64,000 bases of DNA from Liquidambar formosana (GCA_039720395.1 CM077820.1:54318196-54382195); one strand, 5' to 3'; shown: positions 1 through 14,321, counted from the stretch's first letter. Notes: generated from the sequence alone by a model not told the origin. Translations and numbers: made by a program.

Positions 1-3000
1 TATTTTGAAGGAGTAATTATTGTAATTTTTCCCTCTTCTATGTGATCCACAGTGCTCAGACGGTTTAATTTCCCGCCCAAGAAGGGTCGCACTCGGCAGT
101 AAACTCTTATATTTCCTAATTAAACATAAACAAATAACAATTAAATCTTGTTAAAAAGCTTAACTACTTTAAGTGGTAAAAGCCTTAAAGGTTAGGCTTT
201 AAGCTGGTAGCAGTTTGACCTTTGAGGTCTTGCACTTGATTGTATAACTTGCGGTTTTCCTCAAGGACTTTCTGGTATCCTGAAGCAGCATGAGCTAGAC
301 CATGCAGTTGCTTACCTATTAAGAAAAACTTGGTCTTAGATAGATGCTTTTTATGCTAGGACACTAAAAAATAATAGTAAAAAGTTGTACCCAGATTATT
401 AAACTCCTCCTGGTACTTTATTTGCATAAACTGCATTCCTGCTTTAGTCGTATTAAGCGTAAGTTTCAGTTCCTACAAGATATCATTATCAATTCAATAA
501 TTACATCCATATGACAGGTTAAAAAGAAATGTAGCTAGGACAATACTGCTGCAACTGCAAAGTACCCGAATATCTCTTTGTTGTTGTTCAACCACCACTT
601 GCCGCTTCAAAAGTTGGCTTCTTGATCCCTCATCATCATGGATACATTTTTGATGGGAGGATTCCTCTCCTACCATTTGTACAGTGGCTTCATCTTCCAG
701 CTTAGTCATTTCAATAGCATAAGATGTCACCCAATTATTTTTAAGATTCAAAATGGTTTATTTACATTTCCTTCTATGCTGCAATTTAAAATTATACCTT
801 TATTTCACTAGAAGCACATTTTGAAGGAGACTTGTCAGGATCAGATAAAGACACATCTTTCGGAATTGCTTTCATCTGTCAGATCACCAAAAAGAGTTAG
901 AAAATTTTGCATAAAGCTTGAAAAATTAAGTCAATGATAGTGAATGGTTATTTTTCAGCAAATAATTGGACAATGTTTCATGTCAGACAACACAAAGTGT
1001 GAACAAATAGTAGATTCTCAAACCTCACAATTATCATATCTAAAAAGTGGCAGGTTTTGTATGAAAAAATGAATTAATACATGGAGCGGTAATACCACTG
1101 ATAACAAAACAGATGCTTACCAGTTCATTTTGGCTTCCTAAACGACGCTCAAACTCTTCCATAACTTTACTTAGCATAGATTCCACAATCTGTTACAGCA
1201 TAACAGCCATTTTTTCCTCTCAGATAACAAATAATTAATAAATGAATGGGAGTAGAGAATGCCTTACTCAGATAAAAGGGATGAGAGAGCCATCCTAAAT
1301 TAATAAAGGTGACATATTAGCGCAACATTTGACCATTAAAAAACCTCCAGCTTCCCATACTATTCTATATTATGGAAGAGTCCTACAAGTTGGATGGTTA
1401 ATATCATGAAACCAGGTCGCCTAGAGGCCTTAGGTATTCCAGAATCCGAATCAATAAATATTGATACCAACTCCCTTGTGTTTAAATGTATATATATTGC
1501 CCTCTCTATTTATTACACAGGATGATAGGCAGACTCTACCAAAGCCCCTACTATGACAGGAGTGATTCATCATGACATTTAATTAACATAACAAGCACAA
1601 GGACCCTTACAAGTGGAATCTCTTCTTGCTTCTTATCCAAAAGAACTGCACGGACAAGTGAGTTTAAGGAACCAGAGGTACTCTGCAGATTCGAATGCAA
1701 CAAGAAAAAATTAGTGTGACTCTTCTTACTCGTGACAAAAGAGCATAAAAAACTCTCACAAAGCAGTAAAGTCTACTAACCATTTCATTAAGGTCATGAC
1801 CGGAAAAGTATTGCTCACTGGACAAACCATCTAGAGATTTCTCATTTGTAGACAAGTTCTTTGAAAAGGAATTCGTGAATGGTTCAGAATTTTTTCGTAC
1901 CAAAAATTTCCCAGAAGTAGCGGGCTTCAAATTTCCACTAAGTTTCCATGATCCAATACCCCCTCCTTGTTTCCAGTCACTATAGGATTTAAGTGCTAGA
2001 ACAAAGTTCACAATCCTTGATGATTTCCCTCCCTGAAAATACAGAACATATTATAACAAAAGGATAACTCTCATGATGATGTGCAATTGTTTAGACCATT
2101 TTCATTCATCCACCTATCCCATAATAAATGTTAATCACATCCAAAAATTGAAATAGCAAGATTGGAACAGCATCCTTTACAATTTCTTTCTCATCTTACC
2201 AAGACTATGATACCCACCTGTTCTAAATCAGAGGCTTCAAAGGTTGGAAGCCCCATTTCTTCCACAGCCACTAGAAAGTTCCGCACATTTTCGAAGTACT
2301 GGTAAGCGCATAAAGCTGCTCCATCAGCAACAACAACAGAATCAGATGGGCCTTCGACCACCTAAAAGAATTGACCAAAAAAAATAAGAATAGAAACGTA
2401 TAAAAGAATAAATAAATAAAAAAAACAAAATTAAATTGAATTAAGAAGCAAGATGTGGCCTACCTTTGGCACAGCACCAGGTTGAACCTTATTGAGAACA
2501 TTGCAAAGAATGATTCCACTTCTCAATCCAAGCCTGAATTCTTCTTCAGAAGGCTCAGCCGGCAAATCTTTAGCACCAACAACGCCAACCATCTTTCTTA
2601 GCCAGCCGGCCGCTTCATATCTTCTTAAGGCTGAAAAAGAAATGTCGCAATATAAATATTTTTCAGCAACATTAAAGGAAAGAGAACCCAGATTTCTCCT
2701 CACAAATACAAAATAGACCGATAAACCCATAGATTTCTGTCAAAATTGCAATGACAAAAATTATCCAGAAACAGAGACTCTGGCAGATGGTTGATGAACT
2801 TCTTCAACAATAATTTAAAATTTAATGAAAACCCAGAAATTCAAGAGCATTACTATAATTTATATAAAAAATAAATACTAATATCAGCATAAACCCATCA
2901 AAATTGAAAGAACGCCCACGTTAGATGTAAAAATGTGCATAAGAATCACAAACTAAGATTGATAATGTGCATAAGAATCACAAAAAAAATTGAAATTCAA

Positions 3001-3583
3001 CAGCATTATTTCAATTTCAATTTCAATTTCAATTTTAATTTGAGGATTGAAATCATAAAGCAAAATTTCCAAGTGTATATATGTTTTATGGCACTTTTCT
3101 TCTTCTCAGCTCCGTAAGTTTCCTTCTAAAAGAAAGAAGAAAATGAAATTCATCATATAAGACATCACGAAAAAGAATTTTAAAATTTTGAACAAAAAAC
3201 CCAAAAAAGATTATCTAAAAGCAAATTCTCTGCAAACCCGAGTTCCTATGTTCCTCAAGAACAACAACAACAAAAGATACATTGATAAAAAATAATAAAT
3301 AAATAGAAAACAAAGAATTTCCTGAAATTTCACAATATAAATTCTCTACAAAGGATCAAGGATGTTCCTATGTTCCAGTGTTCCACACACACACAAGCAC
3401 ACATACACGTATATCAAAACAGGGAAGGAAAAGCAAAATTAATGAAAAATCAGAGTTCGTACAAGCTTCTTCAGCCTTCCTGGGCGCCAAATCAATGTTT
3501 CTCAATCGAGGTCCATGCTGTTGAAGCACATCCTCCACCACAGACGCCACCGAGAACGGCAATATCCTCTCCGTCGTCGCCAT
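1..3583 (-). CDS. KIN-14 kinesin with CH domain, N-terminal part (3' end outside window)
   Basis: Minus-end-directed microtubule motor of the plant KIN-14 class whose N-terminal calponin-homology domain can bind actin or microtubules. Eleven exons join in frame: 3583-3463, 2630-2464, 2361-2218, 2032-1781, 1682-1611, 1189-1121, 875-798, 700-566, 472-391, 315-220 and 115 to beyond 1, all with GT-AG junctions. This gives about 443 residues. The CH domain spans about residues 42-165 (motifs AAGWLRKMVG, LGLRSGIILCNVLNKVQPGA, FLVAVEEMGLPTFEASDLEQ). A predicted coiled-coil stretch covers about 250-400, then the neck NRKLYNQVQDLKG and the start of the motor, NIRVYCRVRPF, at about 407. The start at 3583 is chosen because MATTERILPFSVASVVEDVL matches the family; an in-frame ATG 20 codons upstream adds a hydrophobic stretch not usual there. 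P-loop and switch motifs lie outside the window. The closest relatives are the Arabidopsis At5g27000 / At2g47500 type (family recall). Confidence 0.93.
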
Positions 3584-3890
3584 CACCGCAAACAACGTCC
3601 AAAAGACACCAACAAATAAAACCGTTAAATAATTCAAATTCAAAAAACTCGAACCTTCATCATATTGCAGAGAAGCAAAGACGTAAGGTTTGGAGGAAAA
3701 AGAGGAAGAGGAGAGAGAGAGTGTGGAGAGAGAGTTCTATGGTGCTTTGTGTTTCTCTCTTCGTTAGCTTTCTTCTCTATTTCTCGGGGTTTGTTTCTCT
3801 GTCTAATATGGGTATGAAAAAGGTAGACGGCCGAACCTGGTTCCGAGGCTGTTGGCTTGGGACACCTGACGGTTTATATTATACGGCCGC
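3584..3890 (-). promoter_or_regulatory. Leader and core promoter of the kinesin gene
   Basis: Upstream of the kinesin start, the minus strand carries a CT-rich leader (about 3660-3760). Beyond it is a TATA-like sequence, TATAATATAAA, at about 3883-3873. This order is usual for plant genes. The transcription start is inferred. Confidence 0.5.
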
Positions 3891-4689
3891 GAGAAAATGA
3901 GGGCTAATTTTATAAGTTTTTTGTGTTTGGCTTTATTTTCTTTATTTCTTTTTCTTTTTTAAAAAAATTATTCCTAAATTATTCTTTTGATTTTTGACGC
4001 CTGGACTTCTTAGGGGATTTTTTTTCTCTTTGGGTAACAAACATTTTTTCATATATTTGAAGGAAAATTCAAAAAATCCATAATCTAACTGGCTCTTCAT
4101 ATTAGACAAATATTTTGGGATAAAAAAAATAACAAACGCGACCTATCTTTGTGGGACAGAGGGAATAACATTATTTTAGCTGACTTTAGCGTAAATAATG
4201 CTACTCTTTTCAACATTTCTAGCTCCCAACTTTTCCAACTAATATGACAGTCAACATGGCGTCGTCATTTCAATAAGTAATATGATGTAGTTGCAATATA
4301 GAGTTATTACATTAATGCCAAGTCATCAAAACATATTTTTTTTTAATTAAGGCTAGGTCATATGGGGAAAAAAAATTCTAAATCAGTGGGGTGTAGGGAT
4401 TAGGTATTTTGGTGAATTACACACATTGATGTGCCTATAATATACTACATCATGTCTATCATGTTCTTGTTCACTTAATTCTATGTATTTGTACACTAAC
4501 CATACCCCTCCTTAAAGGTACACCTATTCTTGCAAATGAAGTTACTTAGGTCACTTTCAATCAGTCTACTTATGTTTGCCTCTACGTTACTTTCTCTTAC
4601 AGCTGCGATGTAAACTAGGTGGGTTAGCTTTTCTTGAAGACATCTTTAGTATTAGCAAGACAAATGTGCTCTACGTAGATAAGTTGATA

Positions 4690-4915
4690 CATCTCCCCCT
4701 ACGAGGAGAGGAGAGGAGGGGACAGGTTTGAATCTAAATCCCTTTTCTTTTTCTTTTTTTTCCTTTTTTTTTTTTTTGCTTTACATGTTATATGAGTAAT
4801 CTCAGATTCAAACTTATAAAAAAAATATTAATACTCATTTGTTGATGTTAAGGGGAATTAGGGGTAAGGGTAATTTTCTATCAATTGTAAAAATAAAATA
4901 AAAAATAAAAAAATG
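4690..4915 (+). repeat. Dispersed repeat copy 1 (SINE-like, A-rich tail)
   Basis: This segment shares a distinctive core with 16760-16920. Both contain a GTAATC..GATTCAA.. block, then about 40 bases of AT-rich sequence, then a TTAGGGGTAAGG block, and both end in an A-rich tail. The GATTCAA block resembles a pol III B box, so a SINE origin is plausible. No terminal duplication was found. Confidence 0.4.
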
Positions 4916-5079
4916 GAGAGGGGGAAGTGGGGGATATGTTAAAGCTATGTCTAACCCGAATCTGTGCAATTGATAATAGATGGGCTAATTCAAATCGTAC
5001 CAAATCATAAAATAAAATAAAAAAATCAAGATAATTTTTTCGATACTTCAATTTTAAGACGCAGTTCCAAAGTCCTTTT

Positions 5080-5255
5080 CTCTTTTTTCTTTTTTTCTTG
5101 GGTGGGGGTTGGCGGGTGGGTGGATACAATCAAAAACACCATACAATTTTATATCATAGCCCATAAGATAACCTATAGAAAGTTGGGTTGAGATTCGAAC
5201 CACCAATCTCCCCAAGAAATACACCTAGGTTACAAGTTTGGTCAATGCCATGAGT
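5080..5255 (-). mobile_element. SINE-like element
   Basis: On the minus strand, an A-box-like CATGGCATTGACCAA (about 5255-5240) is followed by a B-box-like GGTTCGAATCTC (about 5200-5188). The element ends in a C-rich then A-rich tail at about 5125-5080. This is the order expected of a tRNA-derived SINE. No clear target-site duplication was seen. Confidence 0.45.
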
Positions 5256-6232
5256 TGGAATTTCCGAATTTGATGGACAAATTGTGTTGTTTGCGCTTCA
5301 TCTAAATTAAATATAGTCGCTTCCAAAATCTAGAAGAGGTTTTAATTGGTACTCAATGTTTCTTTCAAAATTTCTGCATTTTGTTGTCTCCCTTCCCCCA
5401 AAAATATTGCTAATCCAGTCCAATTAAACAAAAACAATGGCTAAACTTCTCCCCTGATCATTATTTCCTTCCTAATGACTTTACAATAGTATAGTCTCCC
5501 TCTCATATAATATTGACAGTCCCTTTGCTTACGTTTCAAGGATTAACATGTAATCATGATTAGAGACCTCAAAGATAAGTAATTAATTATATAATTAAAG
5601 ATTTAAAACTTGATCGAGATCATTATTTGCACCATGCATATGTAATTGTGAATGACTAAGACACAAGGTCTATTTGGGAATTGTGGGAGTGATCTAGGTT
5701 AATTGGGTCCGCACCCCCTTAATGTTATCTGTTTTTTCTTTAATATTAAAAACAAAAAATGAAAGAAAAAAGGCAAAGAAAAAACCTTCAATTGATTTTG
5801 GATAAAATATCATATTAATGTCTTATTTTCTTTTCTAATGAAGTTGAACAGTTGATCATAAAGGATAAAGAGCCATATCAATTAACGATCAAATGAAATC
5901 TGATCAGACTCATCTAAAGCTAATTGGGTTTTTATTTCCCAATCGGCCCCTTAATTTTTGGATAATTACTGCAAGATGTTAAGCTCTCATGGAGTCAGTT
6001 CCATCATAATATAGGACCTTTTGCTCCTTCGACCCCATGCGTGCTACCCTAAATCAATGATTTGCAACCATCCATGAGGCCCAAAACTCCTCAAGACAAA
6101 GCCGAGTTCATGCCAAAGAACACCAGAGTTAGATATTCATCCAATAATTAGGCAGTTGATTATTTTCAGTCATTAATACAACCATAGCCAAAAGTCCCAA
6201 GTGTTTCAAAAATTATGGAAACTGTGATGGCA

Positions 6233-6290
6233 TATCAAATTACTACAAATTTGGAAGGTGCTATCAAATTACTACAAATTTGGAAGGTGC
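6233..6290. repeat. Perfect 29-bp tandem duplication
   Basis: Positions 6233-6261 and 6262-6290 are identical copies beginning TATCAAATTACTACAAATTT. A short C run follows. It lies in intergenic DNA. Confidence 0.9.
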
Positions 6291-9200
6291 TTCCCCCCCC
6301 CCTCTTTTTCATTTGATGGCTACAATTCGCATAAAGAAGAAGTAACCATATGTTTCATGTTCTTCTCATAGTGTGTAGTTGTTCTTTTTTCTTTTTCTTT
6401 TTTTCATTTTTTTTTTTTTTTGTTGGGAGACATGCAAGAAGAAAATATAGAATGGACTAGGCAACCGGTCGGGGCTACCCCAGTCTGGGTGCATAGTAAT
6501 CCTCTTTAAAAAGCCAATGACAAGAGGTGCTTAGATGGATCACCCATCAAGAAAGCATTGTAGGTGCTTTTTCAAACCGATAAGTCATATATAACCTAAT
6601 TTCAATCTCACCAAAAATTAATAGTTCCTATGCATAAATAAAGCCCATGGAAATGAAGGAAACAAAGGACCACCACCACCTTTATCTTTTTGCCCATTGT
6701 TGCTAAAAAGGAAGATAGGCATATATTATCCTAGTAGCAATTTACAGACAAAGTAAGTGGGTGCACATGATATGTGCATGCACAGTTCATGTTATAGAAG
6801 ACTGCTGACCCATTTGTTTCAAGGCTTTGCTTCCTATATAGAGCTTTTGAAGTAGCAACAAGGCATCAAGGAATTTTTGTCGCAACCTGTTGGATCTTAG
6901 CAGGGTCATCAAAGAATAGAATTTTTCTTCTTCTTTTTTTTTCTTTTTCTTTTCTCTTCTTTTTTCCTTTCCCCCTTTTTTGGGTTTTTTTTTTTTGTTT
7001 TTTTCCTATCATGGCCGGGCACCACGCCATGTGGCGTACTGGGAACAACAATCCATTTTTTGTGGAGGGAAAAAAAAAGGAAAGAACAAAATAATAGAAG
7101 CAAAGGGGACCTTATGTCTCAATAAAATGATGATCAGGTAAGTACGTGCTGATTTAACTTATATCAACACCTACATTGAGAGTTGTACTTTATGCATTAG
7201 TAGGACATGAGATACATTAGATCAATACAAAGGGTACAACCCCCAATGCATAGTGCTAATATAACTTATATCAATATGTGTTGACGAGAACACAACCATG
7301 TCTAAATATTTGTTTACTCACTTTAAATATTTGTTTCCCTTTTTTCAATATTAGAAATAATAAACACTACACGTTTACATTAAACTGTGGTAAAGAGGGC
7401 ATTACATTTCAATTATGGTATACTGTAAAGCTTCTGAATTTTTATTGTGATCATCTTAAATTATACTGTAAATCTATTTTCTCCAATCTATTAATAGTTG
7501 GGCGGATTAGTGGTTTAGACATACGTCTCAATTAAGAAGTGGAAGGTTTGAGGTTTAACTTCTTACTCCTTGTTAGGGCCAGGCGAATCAATTACCAGTC
7601 AAGTTTATCCTAGTTGTTAATTGATACGAAGTGGATGGTAGCCTTACTTACGTTCCATAAGGTTAGTTGGACCAAGGTTTAAATATAAAAAAAATCCTCT
7701 ATTATTATCCACAAGATGAGAAAGGGGTGCACAAGTTATGGGTCTGCATGTGAGACATACAACTATCAAAATCCAAACGAGTGTTGATAGTTACAAAGTT
7801 GTTGAATTAATTTCTAATCAACTTGGATGTGAATCAACAGTTCCCAAAATGTAGGAACGCAGAGCTGGAGTTGAGTATTAAATTACTAATCAACCCTCAC
7901 ATCAAAACTTATTTTCTAATACAAATTGGGATATTTTTGGATTCAAATTCTCAAATAGGCTAGTAAGGAGTTCTTGAGTTTCTCATTTCGTACTTCATTT
8001 TTTTTATTTATTATTTATTATTAGGGTGTTGTTATGTATGCTATATAATTGAAATTGATCGATTAAGTTTAAAATGTCTCACATATCTGAAATATGGTCA
8101 CATGTGTATAGAACCGTGTGTGACAGCTACCTGCACACACGTGAATGTGCATATGACCACATTGTGTTATTCATTTAGACCCCCTTTTAAAAAATAAAAA
8201 TAAAAACAAAAATAAAAAATTGGCCAAGGGTTATTCATTCAGACCCTAATTCCCTATCCAAGTGCTTGTGGTTGTTTATCGGTTTATGTAGTGTATTCCT
8301 GAACGGTGGTAAATATAGAAAAATAGCAAGGGCTTTATTGTCAATTCGGATGGGCTGTTGCCTTCAACGTTCGAAAATATTCAAACGGATGGCTCGGAGC
8401 CGAAGCTGATAGGCTTGGAAGGTGAAGAGTTTGAAAGTCTCAACAAAAGAGCATAAGTGGGCCCCAATAGGAGCGCCTTTGTGGGACCCAAAGACACCAT
8501 GCCGGCATGTGTATTAGTTAAGGTGCAAAAGGGTGCCGGCCCAATATCAACCTTCCAACAAAATGGGACCCATTGGATTGTCTAAAGGCCTGCCCATTCT
8601 TCTTCTCTTTTTTATATTTTCTTTTTTTATTTCAGTTTTTTTGAAAGAGTAAAAGAAAAATTATTCCCGGTCTCATCAACACGTATTGATTTTCTTAAAC
8701 AACACCATGCATAAGTAGGTCGTACCTCGTGTCTAAATAAGTTATACCGTATAACTCACACATATATAAGATATAACTTTTAATTCATGATATTGATGTG
8801 CTCATGAAACTTATCAAAATGTCTTTGTAAAAACGAACCTATATACATATAAATACATATGTGTATATATGTCTATCAAGCCAAAAAATTAATACTCTTC
8901 TTCTATTTCATTTCTTCCTTTCTTTTTTTCCCTACCAACCTTGCACTCTATTCTCTAGGATCCGACTCAATTTTTTAATTTTCCCTGCTAGTAAGGGTTG
9001 AGTTTCGTATTCTGAGTCTATGTTTCATGAGAAAAATATTGTCAAAGCTACAAGGCTGAGTGTTTATTTTATTTTTGCTAACAAAATATAAATTCATGGG
9101 AAGATTTTGAAGCTTTTATTAAGGTACTTAATTAACTTCTCTCTCTCTTACCAACCTTGTAGGATCAGTTCTCCAATTCCATTTTTATCAAATTTTTTGA

Positions 9201-12200
9201 TACTCTTAGCTTGCAAATACAAATTTTGCTAATAAAATATTAAATTTTACGTTTGAATAAGGACTACATGCATTAGGAAATACATTAACAAGAAGTGAGA
9301 AATAATATATGAAGGACTACATTATGTGTATATTTTCCAAAATTTGGGTATGGTATTTATCTTAAAGAGTAGAATTTAGCTTCAAGGCATCCACAATTAT
9401 TAAGCTTAGATGGAAAATGATCCTCTATATATGTTTGTCTAGAGAGAGAGAGAGAGAACATTCAACAAATACGATTTGTATCTAAGAAATTTTTGGCAAT
9501 TGGAATGTTGGTTATGATGAGTCGATCACCACGTGTAATGTGTGTAGTAGAGTATTCGAAAACCTAGCTTGCTTAGGATCTAAGACTTATATATCATACA
9601 TTAGATCTTACACGCCATGCTTTATTAAATAGATAAAATTAAAGATTAGGGATGATTAGAATGTAAGTAGACCTCATTTAGGGGCATGTTTTGCACCCCA
9701 CATGTTTAGCTAAATTAAGAACAATGCTCTTTTGCATATTTGCAAGACACTCCTTTCCCTAATAAGATTGTTAATGTCGAAAGTTGTAGGACACCCTTTT
9801 CTTACTTAATATGTTAATGTCTAAAGTTGCAGGGACACATGTTTTTTCATTGCATTGACAATAGCTACACTCAAAGCCCTACAATGAAGTGATTTTTGAT
9901 TGAAATGGGTTCAATCCGATAAAAATCTTGATCGAATCCTACCCATCAAATAAATTTTTATCAATTGTGGAAGAAAAATACTCAATACCTCAAAGGCATT
10001 GCAATGGAAATACAGCCCTTTTAAAAGCGTAATTTGATGTCCGATGAAAACATAATTAAGCATTCCATTGCATTTTATGCAACATTTAGAATGATTCCAT
10101 TTCACTTTTTATAGCATCCAAGATAAGTCTTGTCCTTTTCATTCATGCATGATTTTGTGTACAATCATTTTTGGGACTTCGAAGATATGATCAAGCAGAT
10201 GTTGCATCAATTTCTTAATATCACTTATGGTCCTTAATTGCGTAGTGATTCTATTTTAAAGGATGCATTTGCACTTCTCTGTATTATTCCAATTTTGTTA
10301 AATGCCTTCGAAGAGATGCATTTGTGCTTCAAATGGTTCGAAAATAAGATAGTTAAGATGATAAGTGACTTCTGAAGATGCCATAATTTAATGCAAAAAA
10401 TAACTTAATGAAAAGAAAAAAAAAAAAACCAAAAGAACTAGAAAAAATAAGAATAAAAGCTCTTTTCTTTCCTCTTTAATTTCAAACCGAGTTTAAATTA
10501 TAATTTAGTTAGTTGGATATACATATAAGGAAAAGTTCAAAGCTTTAATTTTAAGATTAGTTAGTTGAGGATTAAGACATCCCGGTAGGGCGCTCAACAT
10601 TGCCACCAAGCAGTGGCTTGCTACCAAAAGTGAACCACCAAAACCATAGTCAAGTATTTTCGATTTAAATGAAATTTCCTAATCAAAACCCTAAGAATTC
10701 AAGAAATAGTTTGCATATTTCATGTAATAAAATAAGGTTTAATTTATTCTTAATGAAGAACAAACTAAACAAAAGAAGGAAAGAGAAACCATCATCATAG
10801 ATATGTGCTAATTAAAACAAAAGTGAGTGTGGGGAATTCAGTCATGAGTCATTCCCTAAGGAAAACATTACAGCCTCCCATTTTCTATTTCTTTTGGCTG
10901 CCTTACCCTCTTGGACCAACCAAAATATGATGGGGTTTAAAGGCCGCCGGTTCTGGCATGGGCCTCTCACATCTTTTACTCTTTTGAGATTGAAAAGGTG
11001 CCCATCCCTTATAAAATTCTTCACATTCTCAAATTATCTTGTTCACTAGGTCCAACATTCTTTTTAGATATTTTCCAAAGTCTATCCAAAAACTCAAATC
11101 ATCTTTTATCCAAAAATTTAAAAAAAAAAAAACATCATAACTAAGACCTTTGACCCCACTAACTCTCAAGAAACCCCACCCCCCCCCCCCCCCAAAAAAA
11201 AAAAAAAAAAAAAAAAGAGAGAGAAAAAGCCCTAGACAAGATAAAATCAAGATTATTGGATAGAACAAGCTACTTTTTTTGCCACTGGAAATTTGAAAAT
11301 AAGAGCTAAAAAAGGTAAGATTAACTTGGTTTCAATATCATGATGTCCAATCACAGATTTTTCCGAGTGCCATTATCTCGATTGATCTTTTTTAATACAA
11401 TCCATGTGTTTTCAGTCATGTCAGAAAGTTATAGATCAACTCCCATGCATATACAATGACATGATTGTTTAACCGTTTAATTAATTCATTCATCCTTTTT
11501 AATTTTGGAATCGAGATGTTTTGGATTAGTGAGGCACTCGCGAAATATTCAACGAAAAAGGTCCCATAGGCTGTCTTAATCTTCCAAAATAAAGCTCTAG
11601 GAACCCTTTACTATGCCGAATGACTTGTCTAATTATTATGTCCAATCGCCTTTATTGTCACACTAAATCTAGCATCTGAGTGAGAGAAAAAAAAAAAAAA
11701 AAAAAACTAATTAAAATAATCAAATCAGGGGGCTTAGTCTTAAAGTTTTTGAATGGGTATGTTCTTCTTTTAGGGGCAAAAAGCCTTATATTATGAAGGG
11801 ATAAACAATACCTTTATTCCAACTCTTCATTTAGAGTTCTTGATATTAAATTAGGATGGTCCCCTTCTATTAAGTTGGGATGGTCCCCTATGATCTTATA
11901 AACTAGCCAGAGAAGTTTTATGAGTAACTAGGCAAATGATTGTCCAAAAAAACAAATGAAAACTAGGCATATGGTTGTCATAAGCACTTTCAAGTCATTG
12001 AATTGGACAACTCAACTCTCTTAAAGCCTTTATGTGGGGAATAAAAGAGAGGTGGTGATGAGTTGTTTCTAGAAGAAAGTTGATTCTCCCAATTTAATGC
12101 ATAAATATATATACACACAAATAAAATAGAGGGAGAGAGAGTTTTCATATAATCATGGGGCTACAAGCCTACATCTTGAAATTGACTTTAAAAGAGTTTG

Positions 12201-12843
12201 GGAATTAATTATAGTTGGCAGGTTGCGCCTATGTGTTTGTTGATATTACAATAGTTTTTTGGAGTAAGGCTGCTAAGATGTGGCTCTCATGGCTCCTCCC
12301 ATGAGCTATCGTATTTTTTTCAGTTATTTGGGCATGCAATCCAAGACACGCACCATGTCATCAAATTTATAATGTAACTACGTCCTACTAGTGTATATAT
12401 ATATATATATTTATGGTAACAGTGACCTGTACTCCTATTAGTATAAATTCAGTGAAAAATATGTAAAACATAGTAGGTTGAGGAAAATCATCAATCTTTG
12501 ATCCGTGCACATGATCAAACCATGTGTTATTTTATGATAAAATTTTGTATGTGGTATTCTTAACTGATCTTTAATCCATTAACACTAAAATAGAGGAAGA
12601 GCTTATCAATATGTCAGTCCATTAGGGCACCCTTGTAGAGTTGTAACTTTTCTCCAGTTCTAAAGATCCAAATGTTTTTTTTTTTTTTTTTTGGAAGAGT
12701 TTATAATATTAATTATAGTAGACAGGTTGTATGCATATGTGTTACTACAAGAGTTCTTAAGTTCTTATATGATCATGGGCTACAACTAAAAATTGGATTA
12801 TTTTACAAGAGTTTTAAGTTAAGGAGGGCAGACAGGTTGTGAG

Positions 12844-12847
<4 letters not shown>

Positions 12848-12878
<31 letters not shown>
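12848..12878. repeat. (CT)n microsatellite
   Basis: Uninterrupted CT dinucleotide run in intergenic DNA. Confidence 0.9.
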
Positions 12879-12882
<4 letters not shown>

Positions 12883-13280
12883 TATTACTAACTAGTATGC
12901 ATTAATCTAGCCATACCAAATTATGAAGCTTGCAACAATGAGATAGCAAGCCAAAAGGAGGTTGCAGAAGCAATTTTCAAACCCGCCCCCGTCTTACTCT
13001 TGACATGAAATTCAAGCTTTAATTGCTCATCATTTACATTACACCAAGAAAATCAAGTTATACATTGAAGCTTCTTCACTTTGTGTGGCAAATTCATCTC
13101 TTCCATTGAACATTTAACAACTCCATTTAAAGGTGTAAACTCACACTCCCCTCCCCCCTGAAAAGAGCTCACCAGGAAGTTTTTGAAACATGGCCTGGAC
13201 TTAGAACATCGTATTGGTTGGGCTGATTTCCTCTTCTGGGAGTCTGGGATCCAATGAGATTCACATGATGCATACAAATT

Positions 13281-13680
13281 GGAAACGGCTATTGCAACCC
13301 CCCATTCCTATAAGCCCACCCCCCATCCTTTAGGTTTTTAAGGTTTTATGCAAAATATAAAAAGTTTTTATGAAAACGGGTCATGATGTCCACTAGAAAA
13401 CATCATTTTGAACAACTTTGCAGAAGAAAGTTTTTCCAAAATCTATCGTTTAAATGTACTTTTTAACTATTTATAGCCTTTATTTCATTTTTTGCCAAAA
13501 AGTTTACCTAAACGATAAATTTTGGAAAAACTTTTTTCTGCAAAGTTGTTCAAAATGATGTTTTCTAGTGGACATCACGGCCGGTTTTCATAAAAACTTT
13601 TTATATTTTGCATAAAACCTTAAAAACCTAAAGGATGGGGGGTGGGTTTATAGGAATGGGGGGTTGCAATAGCCGTTCCC
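13281..13680. mobile_element. 400-bp foldback element (MITE-like)
   Basis: Two arms of about 170-185 bp, 13281 to about 13450-13466 and about 13495-13510 to 13680, are reverse complements with only a handful of mismatches. They are separated by a short AT-rich centre. The ends read GGAAACGGCTATTGCAACCC and, as reverse complement, GGGAACGGCTATTGCAACCC. There is no coding capacity. The flanks (ACAAATT and GCAATCAC) show no convincing target-site duplication, so the superfamily is undetermined. A transcript would fold into a long near-perfect hairpin and could feed small-RNA production; that is inference. Confidence 0.8.
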
Positions 13681-14189
13681 GCAATCACAATGTCATAGAG
13701 AAAATCAAAGCCCATATTCATCACAAATCATATCATATTACCATGTTCTTTGGATGGGCCTGGGTTTGTCTTTGGAGTAATAATCCACAGTCAGATTGAC
13801 CCGATCATTAGGAGGAAAAGCCCATAGGATGAGTCTTTCTTCCCAAGTCCTTCATATAATTCATCAATTCCTTGCATGTATTACCAGAACCAACTTGGAT
13901 CTGGGAATTAAGACTAACATAGGGCATTTTTATTTCCCCCACACGCCACCAAAAAAAAAATTAATAAAAATAAAAAAATAATATTGGCCATTTTTTTAGA
14001 GTATTGAGAAGGAATGGGATATGAAAAAAATCTATAATCTCAATTGTAAATCAAGTGACCATGAACATGAGGTGGATAGGTGGTAGCATATGCTAAATTA
14101 GGAGTGTTTATGTGACTATTGGAACTAATAATTTGGTCTAAATTATGTAATTAATTGAAATTAATCATTTTTAACTATCAAACCCTATG

Positions 14190-14321
14190 TAATTCAGTAG
14201 TGCAGACATGGCACATGTTGGAGACAAGAGTTCAATTCTCCTCATTGAACAACCCCAAACCCAAACCCCCCCCCCCCCCCCCCCCCCCCCACCCACCCAC
14301 CCAAAAAAAAAAAAAAAAAAA
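14190..14321 (+). mobile_element. Possible SINE with C-rich/A-rich tail
   Basis: An A-box-like segment near 14190-14215 (TTCAGTAGTGCAGACATGG) precedes a B-box-like GAGTTCAATTCT at about 14229. The segment ends in a long C run (14266-14290) and an A run (14303-14321). Same architecture as the copy at 25240. No target-site duplication was identified. Confidence 0.35.

Noticed and set aside
3584..3643. Upstream in-frame ATG of the kinesin
   Set aside because: It would add a hydrophobic 20-residue extension absent from the known N-terminus; the 3583 start fits the family.
11029..11268. 79-codon frame with Phe/Gly runs
   Set aside because: It is the complement of the C-run/A-run tract.
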